Assembly (NCBI GenBank): GCA_020747065.1
Contig: JAGMVK010000007.1
Location: forward strand, 124,001-188,000
DNA: 64,000 nt
Source of the DNA: Cadophora sp. MPI-SDFR-AT-0126
Lineage: Eukaryota; Ascomycota; Leotiomycetes; Helotiales; Ploettnerulaceae
Reading direction: 5' to 3'
Part shown: piece by piece, positions 25,066-36,253 of the stretch
How the letters are laid out: the number at the start of each line of letters is the position of its first letter
Position numbering within the stretch: position 1 is the stretch's first letter
The notes under the pieces: model-generated
Told to the model about the DNA's origin: nothing
Seen by the model: the letters and a program-made list of their open reading frames with translations, nothing else
Database searches by the model: none
Made by a program: the position numbers and the translations under genes

Positions 25066-25400
25066 TGTGTAGGTTGACGTTAACAAAAGAGAGCGATGGT
25101 CCGGATTCGGGGAGATTGAGGGTCGATTGATCGATGGGGATGGTTGTACAATGGGTGATGCAGCGGATGAAGTGATGAAGTGCATGAAGCTTTGGGATAA
25201 AGTGACCTGGAAGGTTGGAGCTACCCCACATTTCGCTTGCTGAAGCGGCTCCAGCTTCAGCCTTCTGTTCGGCAGGCCAGCCTCATTGAAATCAACATCC
25301 ACCCAACCCATCAACAACACTACATACAACTTAAATCCTCCCCTCAACGAGAACAGTACTCAGCACAAACCATTGCTGAGGTTTGAGATTATCTGCCGCG
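25066..25400. promoter_or_regulatory. Shared divergent promoter of frataxin and AP-3 sigma
   Basis: 335 bp separate the two start codons, so both promoters must lie here or overlap the other gene's leader. No clear TATA box is visible. The region has CAACATC and CATCAA-type repeats. Co-regulation is possible but not shown. Confidence 0.5.
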
Positions 25401-26013
25401 ATGATAAACGCCGTTCTAGTCTTCAACAATGCAGGACAACCCCGCCTCACCAAGTTCTATACCCAGCTTGTACGTACCTCTCCATTGCCAACCAAGCCCA
25501 AACATCTAATGGAACCAGGAAACATCCGTTCAGCAACGGCTGATCTCCGAGATCTTCGCCCTTGTCTCCCACCGACCCTCAGGATCCTGCAACTTTCTCC
25601 CGCTCCCACCTCTCCTCGCCAGCTCGGGCACCTCCCACACACCCTCCCACTCCAGCACGCCTCACAACGACGTCCCCTCCCTCATAACATACCGCCACTA
25701 CGCCACGCTCTACTTCATCATCATCTCGACATCTACTGAATCGCCGCTTGCGTTGATCGATCTGATACAAGTGTATGTCGAAGCGCTAGATAGACTGTTC
25801 GAGAATGTGTGCGAGTTGGATCTGATTTTCAATTTCGAGACGTTGCATGCGACGCTGAGTGAGATGGTTGTGGGGGGAGTTGTTGTAGAGACGCAGTTGG
25901 AGAAGGTGGTTGAAGGTGTTAAGTTGCAGGGGAGGGTCGCGAAGAGGCCGGTCAATGAAAGAAGTGGTGGGATGGGGCTTGGTGGGAGTGGGTTTGGCTG
26001 GGCAGGGAGGTGA
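25401..26013 (+). CDS. APS3: AP-3 adaptor complex sigma subunit
   Basis: Small subunit of the AP-3 coat that sorts cargo from Golgi or endosomes to the vacuole. Exons 25401-25469 and 25519-26013 (49-nt intron, GTACGT donor, branch TCTAAT) encode 187 residues. Seen: MINAVLVFNNAGQPRLTKFY opening, then RLISEIFALVSHRPSG.CNFLP, RHYATLYFIII, ESPLALIDLIQVYVEALDRL, and FENVCELDLIFNFETLHATL, the sigma-chain pattern. A Ser/Thr/His-rich insert of about 25 residues follows NFLPLPPL, and the tail is Gly-rich after the conserved fold. Size fits fungal Aps3. Confidence 0.94.
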
Positions 26014-26604
26014 AGAGCGAAGGGGAGGGAAATGCTATTTGTTCAAAGAGACAAGCTTCTGAAGAGTTTGGAGGAGACTGGAGAGAGTTTTGAAGTACTG
26101 CTTCTGTTGCCTTGATGGAAAGGTGACCAAGAGGAGGTGGTAGGAGATGAGAGTGCTTGAACGGTGCTGCTTCGAAGCTGACCGTGCGTCGTGGGAGTTT
26201 GGAAGTGCGTGTAGCATCGGAAGAGGATACGGAGGAGAGGAAGGCCCCATTGAAGATACCATAAGTCGCGAGGGGTATTGCTATGTGCAGAGAGTACCCG
26301 CCATAGGAATAAGGTGTGACAGCACTAAATGCCAGTTCAGTGCTCGGGTTGAATTCCGATTGTGGTATTCGAAAACGAGTTCCCAGGTCCTCCCATCTCG
26401 GAGTGGTGATTATCTTCTTGGTATCGCGCCAGCGACCAGCCTTCAACTGCTTCGCCGGCTGTAAGCCTTCTTTAAGTGCTTCTTGATCCCGTACTCTTAC
26501 AGGGCTTTACATGCCTCCCACACTTCGCGAATGTACCTTTCGCTTGGCTGTGCACAGCCCTCAAAGGTCAAAATCCCGTCCATATACTTGACACCGTTCC
26601 ACAT
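26014..26604 (-). other. Unresolved coding-like blocks, possibly a broken gene
   Basis: On the minus strand a TATATATA-like box (about 26667-26680) is followed by ATG at 26604 opening a 34-codon block (MWNGVKYMDGILTFEG), then a stretch with GTAAG..TTACAG ends at 26500-26459. A second frame follows that reads like protein (KAGRWRDTKKIITTPRWEDL and SEFNPSTELAFSAVTPYSYG). The two blocks are out of phase by one with this 42-nt intron, and the second frame stays open until it overlaps the APS3 tail on the other strand. Either I have the wrong splice site or it is a decayed gene. No family recognised. Confidence 0.3.
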
Positions 26605-26696
26605 CCATGCCAGTATTTTGATGTAAGCCCGCAACGCCTATGCTTTGTCCTTGATGCAAATGCCCATCCTATATATACAAGAGCCCCATTCCATCT

Positions 26697-27248
26697 TCAT
26701 CTCGCAGTACCCGTAGTCGGCGTCTCCTCTGTACTCGATTTTCTCCGCACCTGATCCTTCGTCCATATTTCGCCCGTCAACCCAAAGAACCAATTTCGAA
26801 TCTACGGACAGACGTTAGCAAAAGTCCTTTGACTTTCCCGATAGCATAATGAACCTACCCCTTCGAAAGGCTTGTGTTCCGGATTCCCCTGGGAATTCCA
26901 ATCCAAGAATAGCACTCCATACACCGCAATGACTATAACTCATCCCATTAGCTCAGCACATCTCCCAAATGCCACCCCACCGCCCTCTTCAATCCTTCTA
27001 GGGTGACAAGTAATCAATCACATACAAACAATACTCCCCATCTGCGCAACCTTTACAAACTTCGTCCACCTCGGCCTCGCCCACTTCAGTTTCGCGCGCC
27101 TCTTATATTTCCGCTCTAGTCTGAACTGGTGTTTGCGGTCGATTTTGGAGAAATCTGGGGGCCAGAGACGGGTCGCTTTGTATGGGTTGGTGTAGATGTT
27201 GAAGGGGATTTTGGGCTGGGCGGATCGGAGGATGGTGGTGCGGAACAT
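26697..27248 (-). CDS. Small basic single-pass membrane protein, probably mitochondrial
   Basis: Exons 27248-27026, 26938-26859 and 26801-26697 (introns 87 and 57 nt) encode 135 residues. Seen: an N-terminus rich in Arg/Lys without acids (MFRTTILRSAQPKIPF), like a presequence; a conserved-looking basic block (PDFSKIDRKHQFRLERKYKR, then RRAKLKWARPRWTKF); one hydrophobic helix GSIVFIVIAVYGVLFLDW; and a short polar tail. The splice donor GTATGT just inside the helix restores the frame. I believe this is a protein conserved in filamentous fungi, but I cannot name a function. Confidence 0.78.
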
Positions 27249-28390
27249 GGTGCCTTTTGGTGGAATGTTGTAGTTAGGTGATTGTGATGTTCGAGGTTCA
27301 GAGGAGCTTCTTGAGCTGTGGGCGGGACTGAACCTGGAGCTGTTGAGGCCTGGATTTTGGGGCAGAAATGGATGTGTGCGTAGCCGATGTCAATAACATT
27401 TTTTCAACCAGCGGCGAGTAATAAAAAGCCTTCTGAAAGTAAGCATCAGGGTCTAGTTTGCTAATACTCACAAGAGCTTACCTCAAAATTTTGTGGAGAG
27501 GAAATGTCATCCTTTCTTATCACGAAGGTTAGGGTTCTCATAAGCTTTCTACAGTTTCACAGGCCATGTAGATGAAAAGGCAGACATTGAGTAGATGTGA
27601 GCAGTATTTCACAATCATCTCCCCATTGCTACTTTCCGGACCATAGAATTTGTCTGATATACCAAGCCACTTAAGCACATACCTCTAGAATCTGGGGTTG
27701 AAAACATTCGTCGCAAAGTTCCCAGCCGGGAAGTGGGTTGACACTATCCACGAAATAGCAGGTATTTGCTCCTGCTGGGAGTGATATTGTGCGTAAAGAT
27801 CACAACCTTCTGACCCAGGACTTTGAGAGCAACACAAAAGTTCAGAAGTTGAATACCGACCAGTTTGCCCAATCATGCCTGCCACTAGAACAGAGATATT
27901 GAACAACCGAAATCAGAGGAGACTATTATACTGACTACATGAAGCATTCTTCTATCCACACTGTGGCATCAAGCACAGTAATGAAATAGTCAAGACACAA
28001 GCTTACCCGTGTACCATCGGATGGACAAACAAGTAACAAATGAAGTAGCACTACATCAAATAACTATGAGTCAAATTATGTCCTCAATTATGTTGAAGTG
28101 CAAAACATGTCAAGATGCTGAATATACCCAAAAGGGCGCTTTGATTTTAAATGGTAAATGAGTTAGGCTTTGTGATAGATAGAGGTAGACGTTGTGGAAA
28201 GCAGATCACTCAAATGCAGGACGAGAAGTGGCCCGTGCGCGCCACCCCGACCCCACCAAGTCCTAATTTTGATGTTTTGGCTGTGAGTCGAGGCGACAGA
28301 TGAAGAGTCAACAGGACGGCGAAGGGTGACTCAACAACAACACAAAATTCGAGACTCCAAGCCTGTGAGTTCTGCAACACATCTGCAATC
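27249..28390. other. Intergenic, no gene seen
   Basis: Between the small membrane protein and leucyl-tRNA synthetase. AT-rich parts at 27550-28200, with no frame worth calling. The last 80 bp before 28391 form a plausible leader (CAACAACAACAC). Confidence 0.55.
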
Positions 28391-31300
28391 ATGGCGGCCA
28401 CGGTCGAGAGTACGGCGAAAGCCTTGGAGACTGCGACAATCTCCAAGACCAAAGAATTAAAAGGCGTAAGTACCCCGCCATTTGCTCAAGAAGCCAATAT
28501 TTCCAGCGCAAAAGCTCTACTGATGCTTCGAAAAACCCCAGACCGAGAAACGCGATACCCTCATTGCTATTGAGAAGAAATATCAGAAGAAGTGGGAGGA
28601 AGATGGCGTCTTTCAACCCGATGCTCCCTCGACCGCCGAAATACCCCTCCATTCGATTTCCGCCGCCGAAGTACGAGCCCAACACCCCAAATTCTTTGGC
28701 ACAATGGCATATCCATATATGAACGGAACACTTCATGCAGGCCATAGTTTTACGGTCAGCAAAATCGAGTTCTCTGCCGGATTTGCGCGCATGCAAGGAA
28801 AGCGGGCCTTGTTTCCTCTCGGATTCCATTGCACGGGTATGCCGATCAAGGCGTGTGCCGACAAGCTCATCAACGAGGTCAAGCTATTCGGGAAGAACTT
28901 CGAGGGATACACAGAGGAGGACGCTGCGGAAGACAAGGCAAATGCGACCGCCACGCCTGCTCCAACAACACACCACGAGGACGTCACGAAGTTTACAGCG
29001 AAGAAGGGAAAGGCTGCGTCGAAGGTTGTCAAGATGAAGTACCAGTTCCAGATCATGCGAGCTTTGGGTATCCCAATGGAGGAAATCCACTTGTTTGCCG
29101 ATACGAACCACTGGTTGGATTTCTTCCCTCCGTTGTGCAGACGTGATCTTACGAATTTCGGATGCAGAATCGACTGGAGACGCTCTTTTGTTACTACCGA
29201 TGCGAATCCATACTACGATTCCTTCGTCCGGTGGCAGATGAATCGTCTTAGAGAATTGGAGAAGATCAAGTTCGGGAAGAGATACACAATTTACTCGCCT
29301 AAGGATGGACAGCCATGTATGGATCACGATCGTAGTGAAGGAGAGGGCGTTGGGCCGCAGGAATATACGGCGTTGAAGTTAAAGGTCAAGGAATGGGCAC
29401 CAGATGCCGAGACGGCTCTCAAGAACAAGATTCCAGAGGATGCTAGTGTCTTTTTTGTCCCGGCGACTCTTCGACCTGAAACGATGTACGGCCAGACATG
29501 TTGTTTTGTTGGACCAAAGATCACATATGGCGTTTTCAAGCTTTCTGAGAAGGAGTTCTTCATTGTCACCGATAGAGCTGCGCGGAATATGGCATACCAA
29601 GGAGTGTTTCCTGAGAATGGAGTTTTCGAAAAGGTTGCGGAGGTCGTTGGTTCGGCTTTTGTTGGCACTCTTGTCAATGCTCCGCTCTCTGTGTACAAGG
29701 AGGTCAGAATTCTACCTATGGACAATGTTCTTCCTACCAAGGGCACTGGAGTCGTTACCTGCGTTCCATCCGACAGTCCTGATGATTTTGCAACTGTCAC
29801 TGAGCTTGCCAAGAAGGCAGACTACTATGGTATTAAGAAGGAATGGGTAGATCTGGAGATTCTCCCTATCATTGAGACGCCATCTTATGGTAATTTGACC
29901 GCGCCGTTTTTGGTCAAGAAGCTCAAGATTTCGTCCCCAAAAGATACTAAGCAACTCGAGGAGGCAAAGGAACTTGCGTACAAGGAGGGCTTCTACCAAG
30001 GTATCATGTGCTACGGAGAATTCAAGGGTGACAAGGTTGAAGTTGCCAAGCCCAAGGTCAGACAACAGCTTATCGATGCTGGTGATGGATTTGCGTATTC
30101 CGAGCCCGAAAAGAAGGTTGTTAGTAGATCCGGCGATGATTGCTGTGTTGCTCTTATGGACCAGTGGTATCTCGACTACGGAGAGGCGTCTTGGAGAACA
30201 ACTGCCTTGGAGTATGTGGACAACAAAGACGGCAAGGGTCTCAACACATACTCACAAGAAACCAAGAATGGTTTCGAGGGTGTCCTTAATTGGCTCAACC
30301 AATGGGCTTGCGCTAGGACTTACGGTCTTGGTTCAAAACTTCCCTGGGATCCTCAATTCTTGGTAGAGAGTTTGAGTGACAGTACCATTTACATGGCGTA
30401 CTACACTATTGCGCATTACCTCCATGCCGATATTTTCGGAAAGACTCCTGGATTGGGTGGTGTCAAGCCAGAACAGATGACCGACGAGGTCTGGGATTAC
30501 GTCTTCGCTCGACGAGATCTCAGCGACGAAATCCTCAACAGCAAGATCTCGAAAGATGTCCTTGCGTCAATGCGCAGGGAATTCGAATACTGGTACCCGT
30601 TGGATCTCCGAGTGTCAGGAAAGGATCTCATTCCTAACCATCTCACCTTCTTCCTCTACATTCACATCGCCATCTTCCCGCCTGAGTATTGGCCATCAAG
30701 TATTCGTGCCAACGGTCATTTGCTACTCAACGGAGAGAAGATGAGCAAGTCCACCGGGAATTTTATGACCCTCGAGGACTTGACCAAGAAATATGGTGCT
30801 GATGCGAGTCGTATTGCCTTGGCCGATGCTGGTGATGGAGTTGCTGATGCAAATTTCGAAGAAGATGTCGCTGATACTACAGTTCTTCGTCTTTTCAACT
30901 TGCGGGAATGGTGCGAAGAGCAGGTCAAGGATCAAGACAAGCTCCGAACAGGACCCAAAAACGATTTCTTGGATGCTCTCTTTGAGAACGAGATGAACGG
31001 TCTTGTCCATGAGGCAAAGAAGCACTACGAGGCGCTTGACTACAAGCTCGCTCTCAAATCCGCATTCTACGACTTCACCACCGCTCGTGATTTCTATCGC
31101 GAAGCAAGTGTTGCTGCCGGTATCAAGATGCACAAAGACCTCGTCCTCCGATTTATCGAATTGCAAGCTCTTCTCCTCACAGTCATCGCACCCCATTGGT
31201 CAGAATACATATGGCTTGAACTCCTGAACAAGCCAACGACCATCCAAAACGCACTCTACCCAGAGGTTCCTGCCCCTATCGCCTCTCTTACCGCAGCACG

Positions 31301-31841
31301 CGAATACGTCCGCGCCACATCCTCAAATATCACATCTGCAGAAGCTGCACAGCAAAAGAAGAAGGCGAAGGGCAAGGATATTGGATATGATCTCAAGAAG
31401 CCTAAGAAGCTCACCATTTTCGCGGCAGCCAAATTTCCAGCTTGGCAAGAGAAGTATATTGACCTTGTGCGGGAGGCTTGGGACCCTGAGACAAAGTCTG
31501 CGAATGACAAGGAGCTCAATGGCAAGATTGCCAAGATGGGCGAGATGAAGAAGGCAATGCCGTTCGTTCAAGCACTCAAGAAGAGACTCATTGCAGGCGA
31601 GAAGCCAGAGGTAGTCTTCTCGCGCAAGTTGGCGTTCGATGAGGTGGCTACCCTCTTGAACATGGTGCCCGGTCTCAAGAAGGCGGCCGGCTTGTCGGTC
31701 GTGGATGTTATTCGTGTTGATGAGGGTGGCAAGACCGGTGTTCTTGCTGGGGAGGAGAAAAAGCTCGATACCCTGCCACAGAGTGCTGAAAGTGCTGTTC
31801 CCGGGGTTCCGACATTCAATTTCGTCAATGTGGAGGTTTGA
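28391..31841 (+). CDS. CDC60: Cytosolic leucyl-tRNA synthetase
   Basis: Class I synthetase charging tRNA-Leu in the cytosol; in yeast it is also a leucine sensor for TORC1. Exons 28391-28465 and 28542-31841 (76-nt intron, GTAAGT..CCCAG) encode 1124 residues, the archaeal/eukaryotic type (yeast 1090). Seen: AYPYMNGTLHAGH with the HIGH-type motif HAGH at 90-93; the CP1 editing insertion between roughly 250 and 520 (TLRPETMYGQTCCFV, TGVVTCVPSDSPDDFA); KMSKS at 758-762 (KMSKSTGNFMTLED); the anticodon-binding helices; and a Lys-rich C-terminal domain. All motifs are intact. The first 25 codons sit in a separate exon with a plain ATG. Confidence 0.97.
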
Positions 31842-33380
31842 GATTTGCGATCAAGAGTAGTGTGCGATTTCCTGGCTCTTAAAAGATGGCTGGGACTTGT
31901 GCAGTTACGAATCAGATTCATGAATTATAGAGAATATGTCTTGAAGTGTTGAATCGCGAACATAAAAGCGTGCATGAAGTTTGGTTGACATTTATTGCTT
32001 TCTGTGCTCTTATTCGTCCAGCCTTGCTCTTTGTCTGCCAATAAGCACAGCGACAACCCCGATTAACCTTCGGAGCCACAAGTCACGACCGTAATGCACG
32101 TTCCTACAATCTGCTGTATTAAGTCTGTTACTCGTCCAACCTCCACCCTGAATTCCCAATCATTTATTTTTGCAGTGGTCGAGAAGAACCTCCAACTCTT
32201 CAACATGCAGCTTACCTCCATCCATACAAATCCCATACTGATCACAACTGCGATCGATCTCGCTCGCGCCATTCCAATTCGTTATTCGCTCATACTTGCC
32301 CCTCTCCTCCACCGTGGGATGTTTTTCCCCTGCTCCCATGTCATTCGTCTACCTTAAAAACCTCACCATGTTTATTTTGTTTGAAACCAAGGCACATCCC
32401 CTGCCCTCGCTTCGCTTAGCATGCATCCACACCTCGCTCTGACTGCTCATGCGCCGTGACGCAGCGACCCCTCACCAGCCACCTCATTCTTTCCCTCCTC
32501 TCTTGACTTCATCCACTCACAGGCTCAGGAGAGATATTATGGCTGGTGAAGAACGAGGAGGGACCAATCGGTGGTGTGGGTGATGTGGCGTCGTGGACAG
32601 GGATGAGATGGTCGCGACCAAGATTTCGAGGTTTTTTTGAGGTTGGGTTTAACGTCTTGCCTTGGCTTTTGACGGAGGATTCTGCGACGCTTGGGTAGTT
32701 CCCGCCGCCGTCGATTTTGGTTTCTTGCTGGAAGACTGCTCTGCTAGCTAGTACGAACGGTCACGGCTATGCTTGCCAACTCGTCCTTTTCCTTTGGCTG
32801 GCAGATGGTCCTGTGGTCTTGTGGAGAAAAAACGTGCTTCCTCGCAAAACACAGTTCAAGATTCCCTGCTTTTTCCAGTGCAGTAGCGGGATGTCTGAAC
32901 AAGGCAGGGTGGAAGCTCAGTCCAGCCCACAGACAAGCTTTGACGGTGAGAGGTCCTCGCTGCAGAGCTTGGAAGGAGGCCTGCTTGCTTGCTTGTTCAA
33001 CCTGCATGTTGCCCTGGCGGGGTAGCTAGCTATGATGGCATTTTGCACTCTCTGCACATCCTGGTTCTTGGGCTCTGAACCAGGGAATGGGGACGGTTTT
33101 TTTCTCCTTTCTCACGATGTCTGCCAGTGGTGGTGATGCCATGGTTTGTGCTGTTTCTTGGTTGGCTGCTGGGTGGGAGGGAGGATAAGTAGGTGTCCCC
33201 CAACCTCCTGTTTCGCACTTTTTGCTCTTCGTTTGTTTATTATATCCGGCACCGGCACATACATACTCTGTACATACATAAGTATCTCTATCGATATCCG
33301 CCATCCCTCCTCTTAACTCCTCGTCTCCATTTCCATACCATCATCCCATGTCTTCACATATACACACAATACCAGCAAAA
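31842..33380. other. Intergenic with possible promoter
   Basis: No gene supported. The 130 bp before 33381 are strongly C/T-rich with CATACATACATA and CATCATCCCATG, typical of a fungal leader. An upstream in-frame ATG at 33348 would only add 11 polar residues ahead of the signal peptide. Confidence 0.55.
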
Positions 33381-34058
33381 ATGGCACGCTTCCCCACCAC
33401 CAGCAGCACCCTCCTCCTCCTCTTCGCCTTAACTTCCCCCCTCCACGCCCAAGACAGCACCACAATCTCTATCTCCGACCTCTCCACCTCCCTCATCCTC
33501 CCCGCCTGGCCCTACCCCACCACAACCGTCTCCAGCACCACCACGCTGTACAGCGGCATGACCACAACCACAACTACAATTCTGCCGTCCACTAGCGAGG
33601 ATTCGACATCGACATCTACATCGACGACTACGGCGACGGTGGTGGATACCACGTCGACAATCACTGCTGTGCCTGTCCCGACAACAAATGCGACTACAAT
33701 CGTCCCTGGGCCCGCGCAATCCTCGTATATCTCCTCGCTGCTAGGCGATCAATCGAGTCTCAACTCTCAGATCTCTGCTTCTCTATCATCCGTTGTCTCA
33801 TCCGTCGTATCTAGCGCAACATCCGTAATCGCAAGCGCCACCTCTGAAATCCCGACACTTTCGGCAACGAGTACATCAACAGCTACGACATTCGTCGTTG
33901 TAGGAGGTAGTGCGACGCCTTCGACTGGATTTGGTGGCAATGCGACGAGTACGGCTGGTGGGCCGGAGTTCACGGGTGCGGCGGTGGGGGGGAAGGAGGG
34001 GTTGGAGATGAGTGTGTTGGGATTGGTGGTTTTTGTTGTTGGGGGGTTGGTTTTGTAG
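33381..34058 (+). CDS. Secreted Ser/Thr-rich protein, probably GPI-anchored
   Basis: 225 residues from one exon. Seen: a signal peptide (MARFPTTSSTLLLLFALTSP, cleavage likely after HAQ), then a body of which more than half is Ser/Thr/Val/Ala, including runs of six Thr and SSVVSSVVSSATSV, and a C-terminal hydrophobic segment (MSVLGLVVFVVGGLVL) after small residues, the pattern of a GPI-addition signal. It would be heavily O-mannosylated and sit at the plasma membrane or wall. The start at 33381 has an AAAAATGG context and puts the signal peptide first. No catalytic domain is seen. Confidence 0.8.
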   Translation: MARFPTTSSTLLLLFALTSPLHAQDSTTISISDLSTSLILPAWPYPTTTVSSTTTLYSGMTTTTTTILPSTSEDSTSTSTSTTTATVVDTTSTITAVPVPTTNATTIVPGPAQSSYISSLLGDQSSLNSQISASLSSVVSSVVSSATSVIASATSEIPTLSATSTSTATTFVVVGGSATPSTGFGGNATSTAGGPEFTGAAVGGKEGLEMSVLGLVVFVVGGLVL

Positions 34059-34800
34059 ATGTGGTGAAGGATGGTGAGGGGTGGGTGGAATGCGAGGAGA
34101 GAGGGATGGATGGATGCATGAGTGATGAGTTTATGGTTTCATGGTTTCACGAGTATGAAATGAGCTTGGAGTTTCGTTTTGGTTCGCTGGTTGGTTGGAT
34201 GCATGGGAGTTTGGATTGGTTGCATATGAGCATTTGTGTGTGGAAGGAGGGGGTAATCTTCTAATAATTACTTAATTATCTAATTTGAAAATGACAAAAT
34301 GATCTATGTAATGCTTCAGCCCAGGTCATGAAAGAACTGTTGTGGCTTTTGTGAATTGATTTTCTTGTGGATCGGAGGACTGACTGACGAATTTGAAAGA
34401 GAAAGGTTGATGATCCAGCCACAAAGAGTAAACTTCACTAGGTCTGGTTGCATTGAGTGTATTGCATTATCTAGAGGAACATTTGACTAATCATCACAAA
34501 ACCATCTAAGGTCATGTTGACCATCGTGGGCTTATTTGGCTGGTCGGGCACTTGAAAGCAACTAAATCTTGTGAGAAGTTAGCGATCTGCTTAAAAGACA
34601 AGATCCAATTCATATTTGAGACGTTGAACAGTAATCAGACAGCAGTTGGTACTTTTTGAGTCCACATAGAATTCAGAACAGGTCTGTGAATTAAGTTGTA
34701 TCATCATGTTACTGGGAGAAAATGAAAGAATTGTTTTATCCAAACGTACCATTTGATGTGCCCTGATGAAGGTTGATTGAGATGAAGGTCAGGGCAGCCT
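34059..34800. other. Intergenic between convergent genes
   Basis: 742 bp that must hold the 3' ends of both neighbours. AT-rich, with no frame of interest. Confidence 0.6.
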
Positions 34801-35781
34801 TCATTCCATTCGCCTCTTCTTGAAGAATGAGTCAACCGTCTTTTGATTCGAGTCATGCTCTAGACTTCCGATCCCACCTCTGGTCTTCTTCAGACCAACG
34901 AGGTGCTCCTTACTGTTCACTGCTCTTACCAACAGTGACATTCCCAGGAGTTGGGATAATGGAGCCGGAGTCGTGGGTATGGTGGGGGGAGGAGTGGACG
35001 GTTTCTGTGGGAGGTCGGACCCGCTATCGGACGGCGTGGGTCCCGCAGCTGGCTCTGTCTTCTCGGTAGCCGCAGATACACTCATCGTATCAATAGGCTT
35101 GACCTCGAGATCTAAATATCCTGTATTCGACCATCCGCCAAGGTGTTCCAAACCGAAGCCATTTCCAGCTGGTTGTATACCTTGACCAACGGACACCTTT
35201 GACGGATGAAAGCGTTTCAGAAAAGCTCGCCACAGATGGCTTAAGATAATACCATGAGCCACAACTGCGACCGTATGTCCTTCCGGTACTACGTTCAGTA
35301 GAGGAGTCAGGTGTGTATCGATGAAGGCGTCCGATCGAGCCTTCATCGAGTCCTTGCTCTCGACATCCTTGAAGCCAGGATCACTGCGGTGTTCTTCTTG
35401 ATGCGCCGCCTTGCCCGACTTGTTTCCCTCCTTCGGTCGCTCTATGAACGATTTGCCTTCATAGAAGCCGAAGTCTTGCTCTCGGAGAACTTCCAACTTG
35501 GTTGTTTCGGTGGGAGCTGGGAATTGGGCGACGCGAATGGCTTCTGCGGTCTTAAAAGCACGTTGCAGATCCGATGAGAAGATATAGGAGATCTTTACAC
35601 CGGTCGTAGCTAGGTGTGTTGCCAGTCGATTGGCCTGCAGGACCCCGTGGTTTGTGAGCGCGGAATCGGTGACGCCAGCACTACAATTGTTAGTTGAATC
35701 TAGTACTTGGGATTGCGAAGCTTACTAGACTGATGCCACGTTGTGGACAGTCTCGCCGTGTCGAATAAGAAGAAGCCTCAT
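34801..35781 (-). CDS. Histidine phosphatase (PGAM family) with C-terminal PIP-box-like peptide
   Basis: Phosphoglycerate-mutase-like histidine phosphatase. Exons 35781-35726 and 35680-34801 (45-nt intron, GTAAGC donor) encode 311 residues. Seen: the catalytic LLLIRHGETVHN with His8, then TDSALTNHGVLQANRL, SSDLQRAFKTAEAI, LREQDFGFYEG, and the second catalytic His in VAVVAHGIILSHLWR. After the enzyme core come a Pro/Ser/Thr-rich linker (about 225-270) and a short conserved-looking end. The last 14 residues read QKTVDSFFKKRRME: Q298, V301, F304 and F305 fit the QxxhxxaaPCNA-interacting pattern, and the following KKRR would also serve for nuclear import. The substrate is unknown; family members range from sugar phosphatases to protein phosphatases. 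The PIP reading is inference. Confidence 0.9.
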
Positions 35782-35902
35782 CCTGCCACCTGGGTAGGAT
35801 GGGTAGCTGCTGTGTTCAACTGCGAATCATGCTTGTTGTGCAAGTGGAAAGAAGGAAAGGAAGGGAAAATAGATCGCGAAGGTTAGAAATGTGCTGGGAA
35901 AA

Positions 35903-35929
35903 TTTAGCGAAGCGCTAAATTTTTAGCGC
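35903..35929. promoter_or_regulatory. Overlapping palindromes built from TTTAGCG / CGCTAAA
   Basis: TTTAGCG-aag-CGCTAAA (35903-35919) overlaps GCGCTAAA-TT-TTTAGCGC (35912-35929), so three copies of one half-site lie in alternating orientation. They sit 122 bp upstream of the phosphatase ATG and 325 bp before the start of the next plus-strand gene. This may be a protein-binding site for a dimer; a looser copy (CGCTA..TAGCG) lies at 17315-17328 upstream of DPH3. Confidence 0.5.
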
Positions 35930-36253
35930 CAAGACCTTTGTCCCTTCCAGCCTTCCTTCCTCAGGTTGACTTCGAGCCGACATTCAATCAACATCATCAC
36001 ATCACATCAACATTGCCATTCTTTAAATGCTCTAGGTCACACTGACAGGATTTCATCAATAATTGACAATCGTTGGAAATACATTCTCTCTAGTCCGAAG
36101 TTATCCTCCCCCATCCCAGGAATAGTCAACACAGTCGATAACGGAGAACAATTCAAGGATCCTACTTCAGTTCCACAGCCTCTAGCATCAGGACGGCGGT
36201 AGGAGGATCAACCTTCGTTCACTCGCGGAGTCTCTTGGATCCCGGAGATCGAA

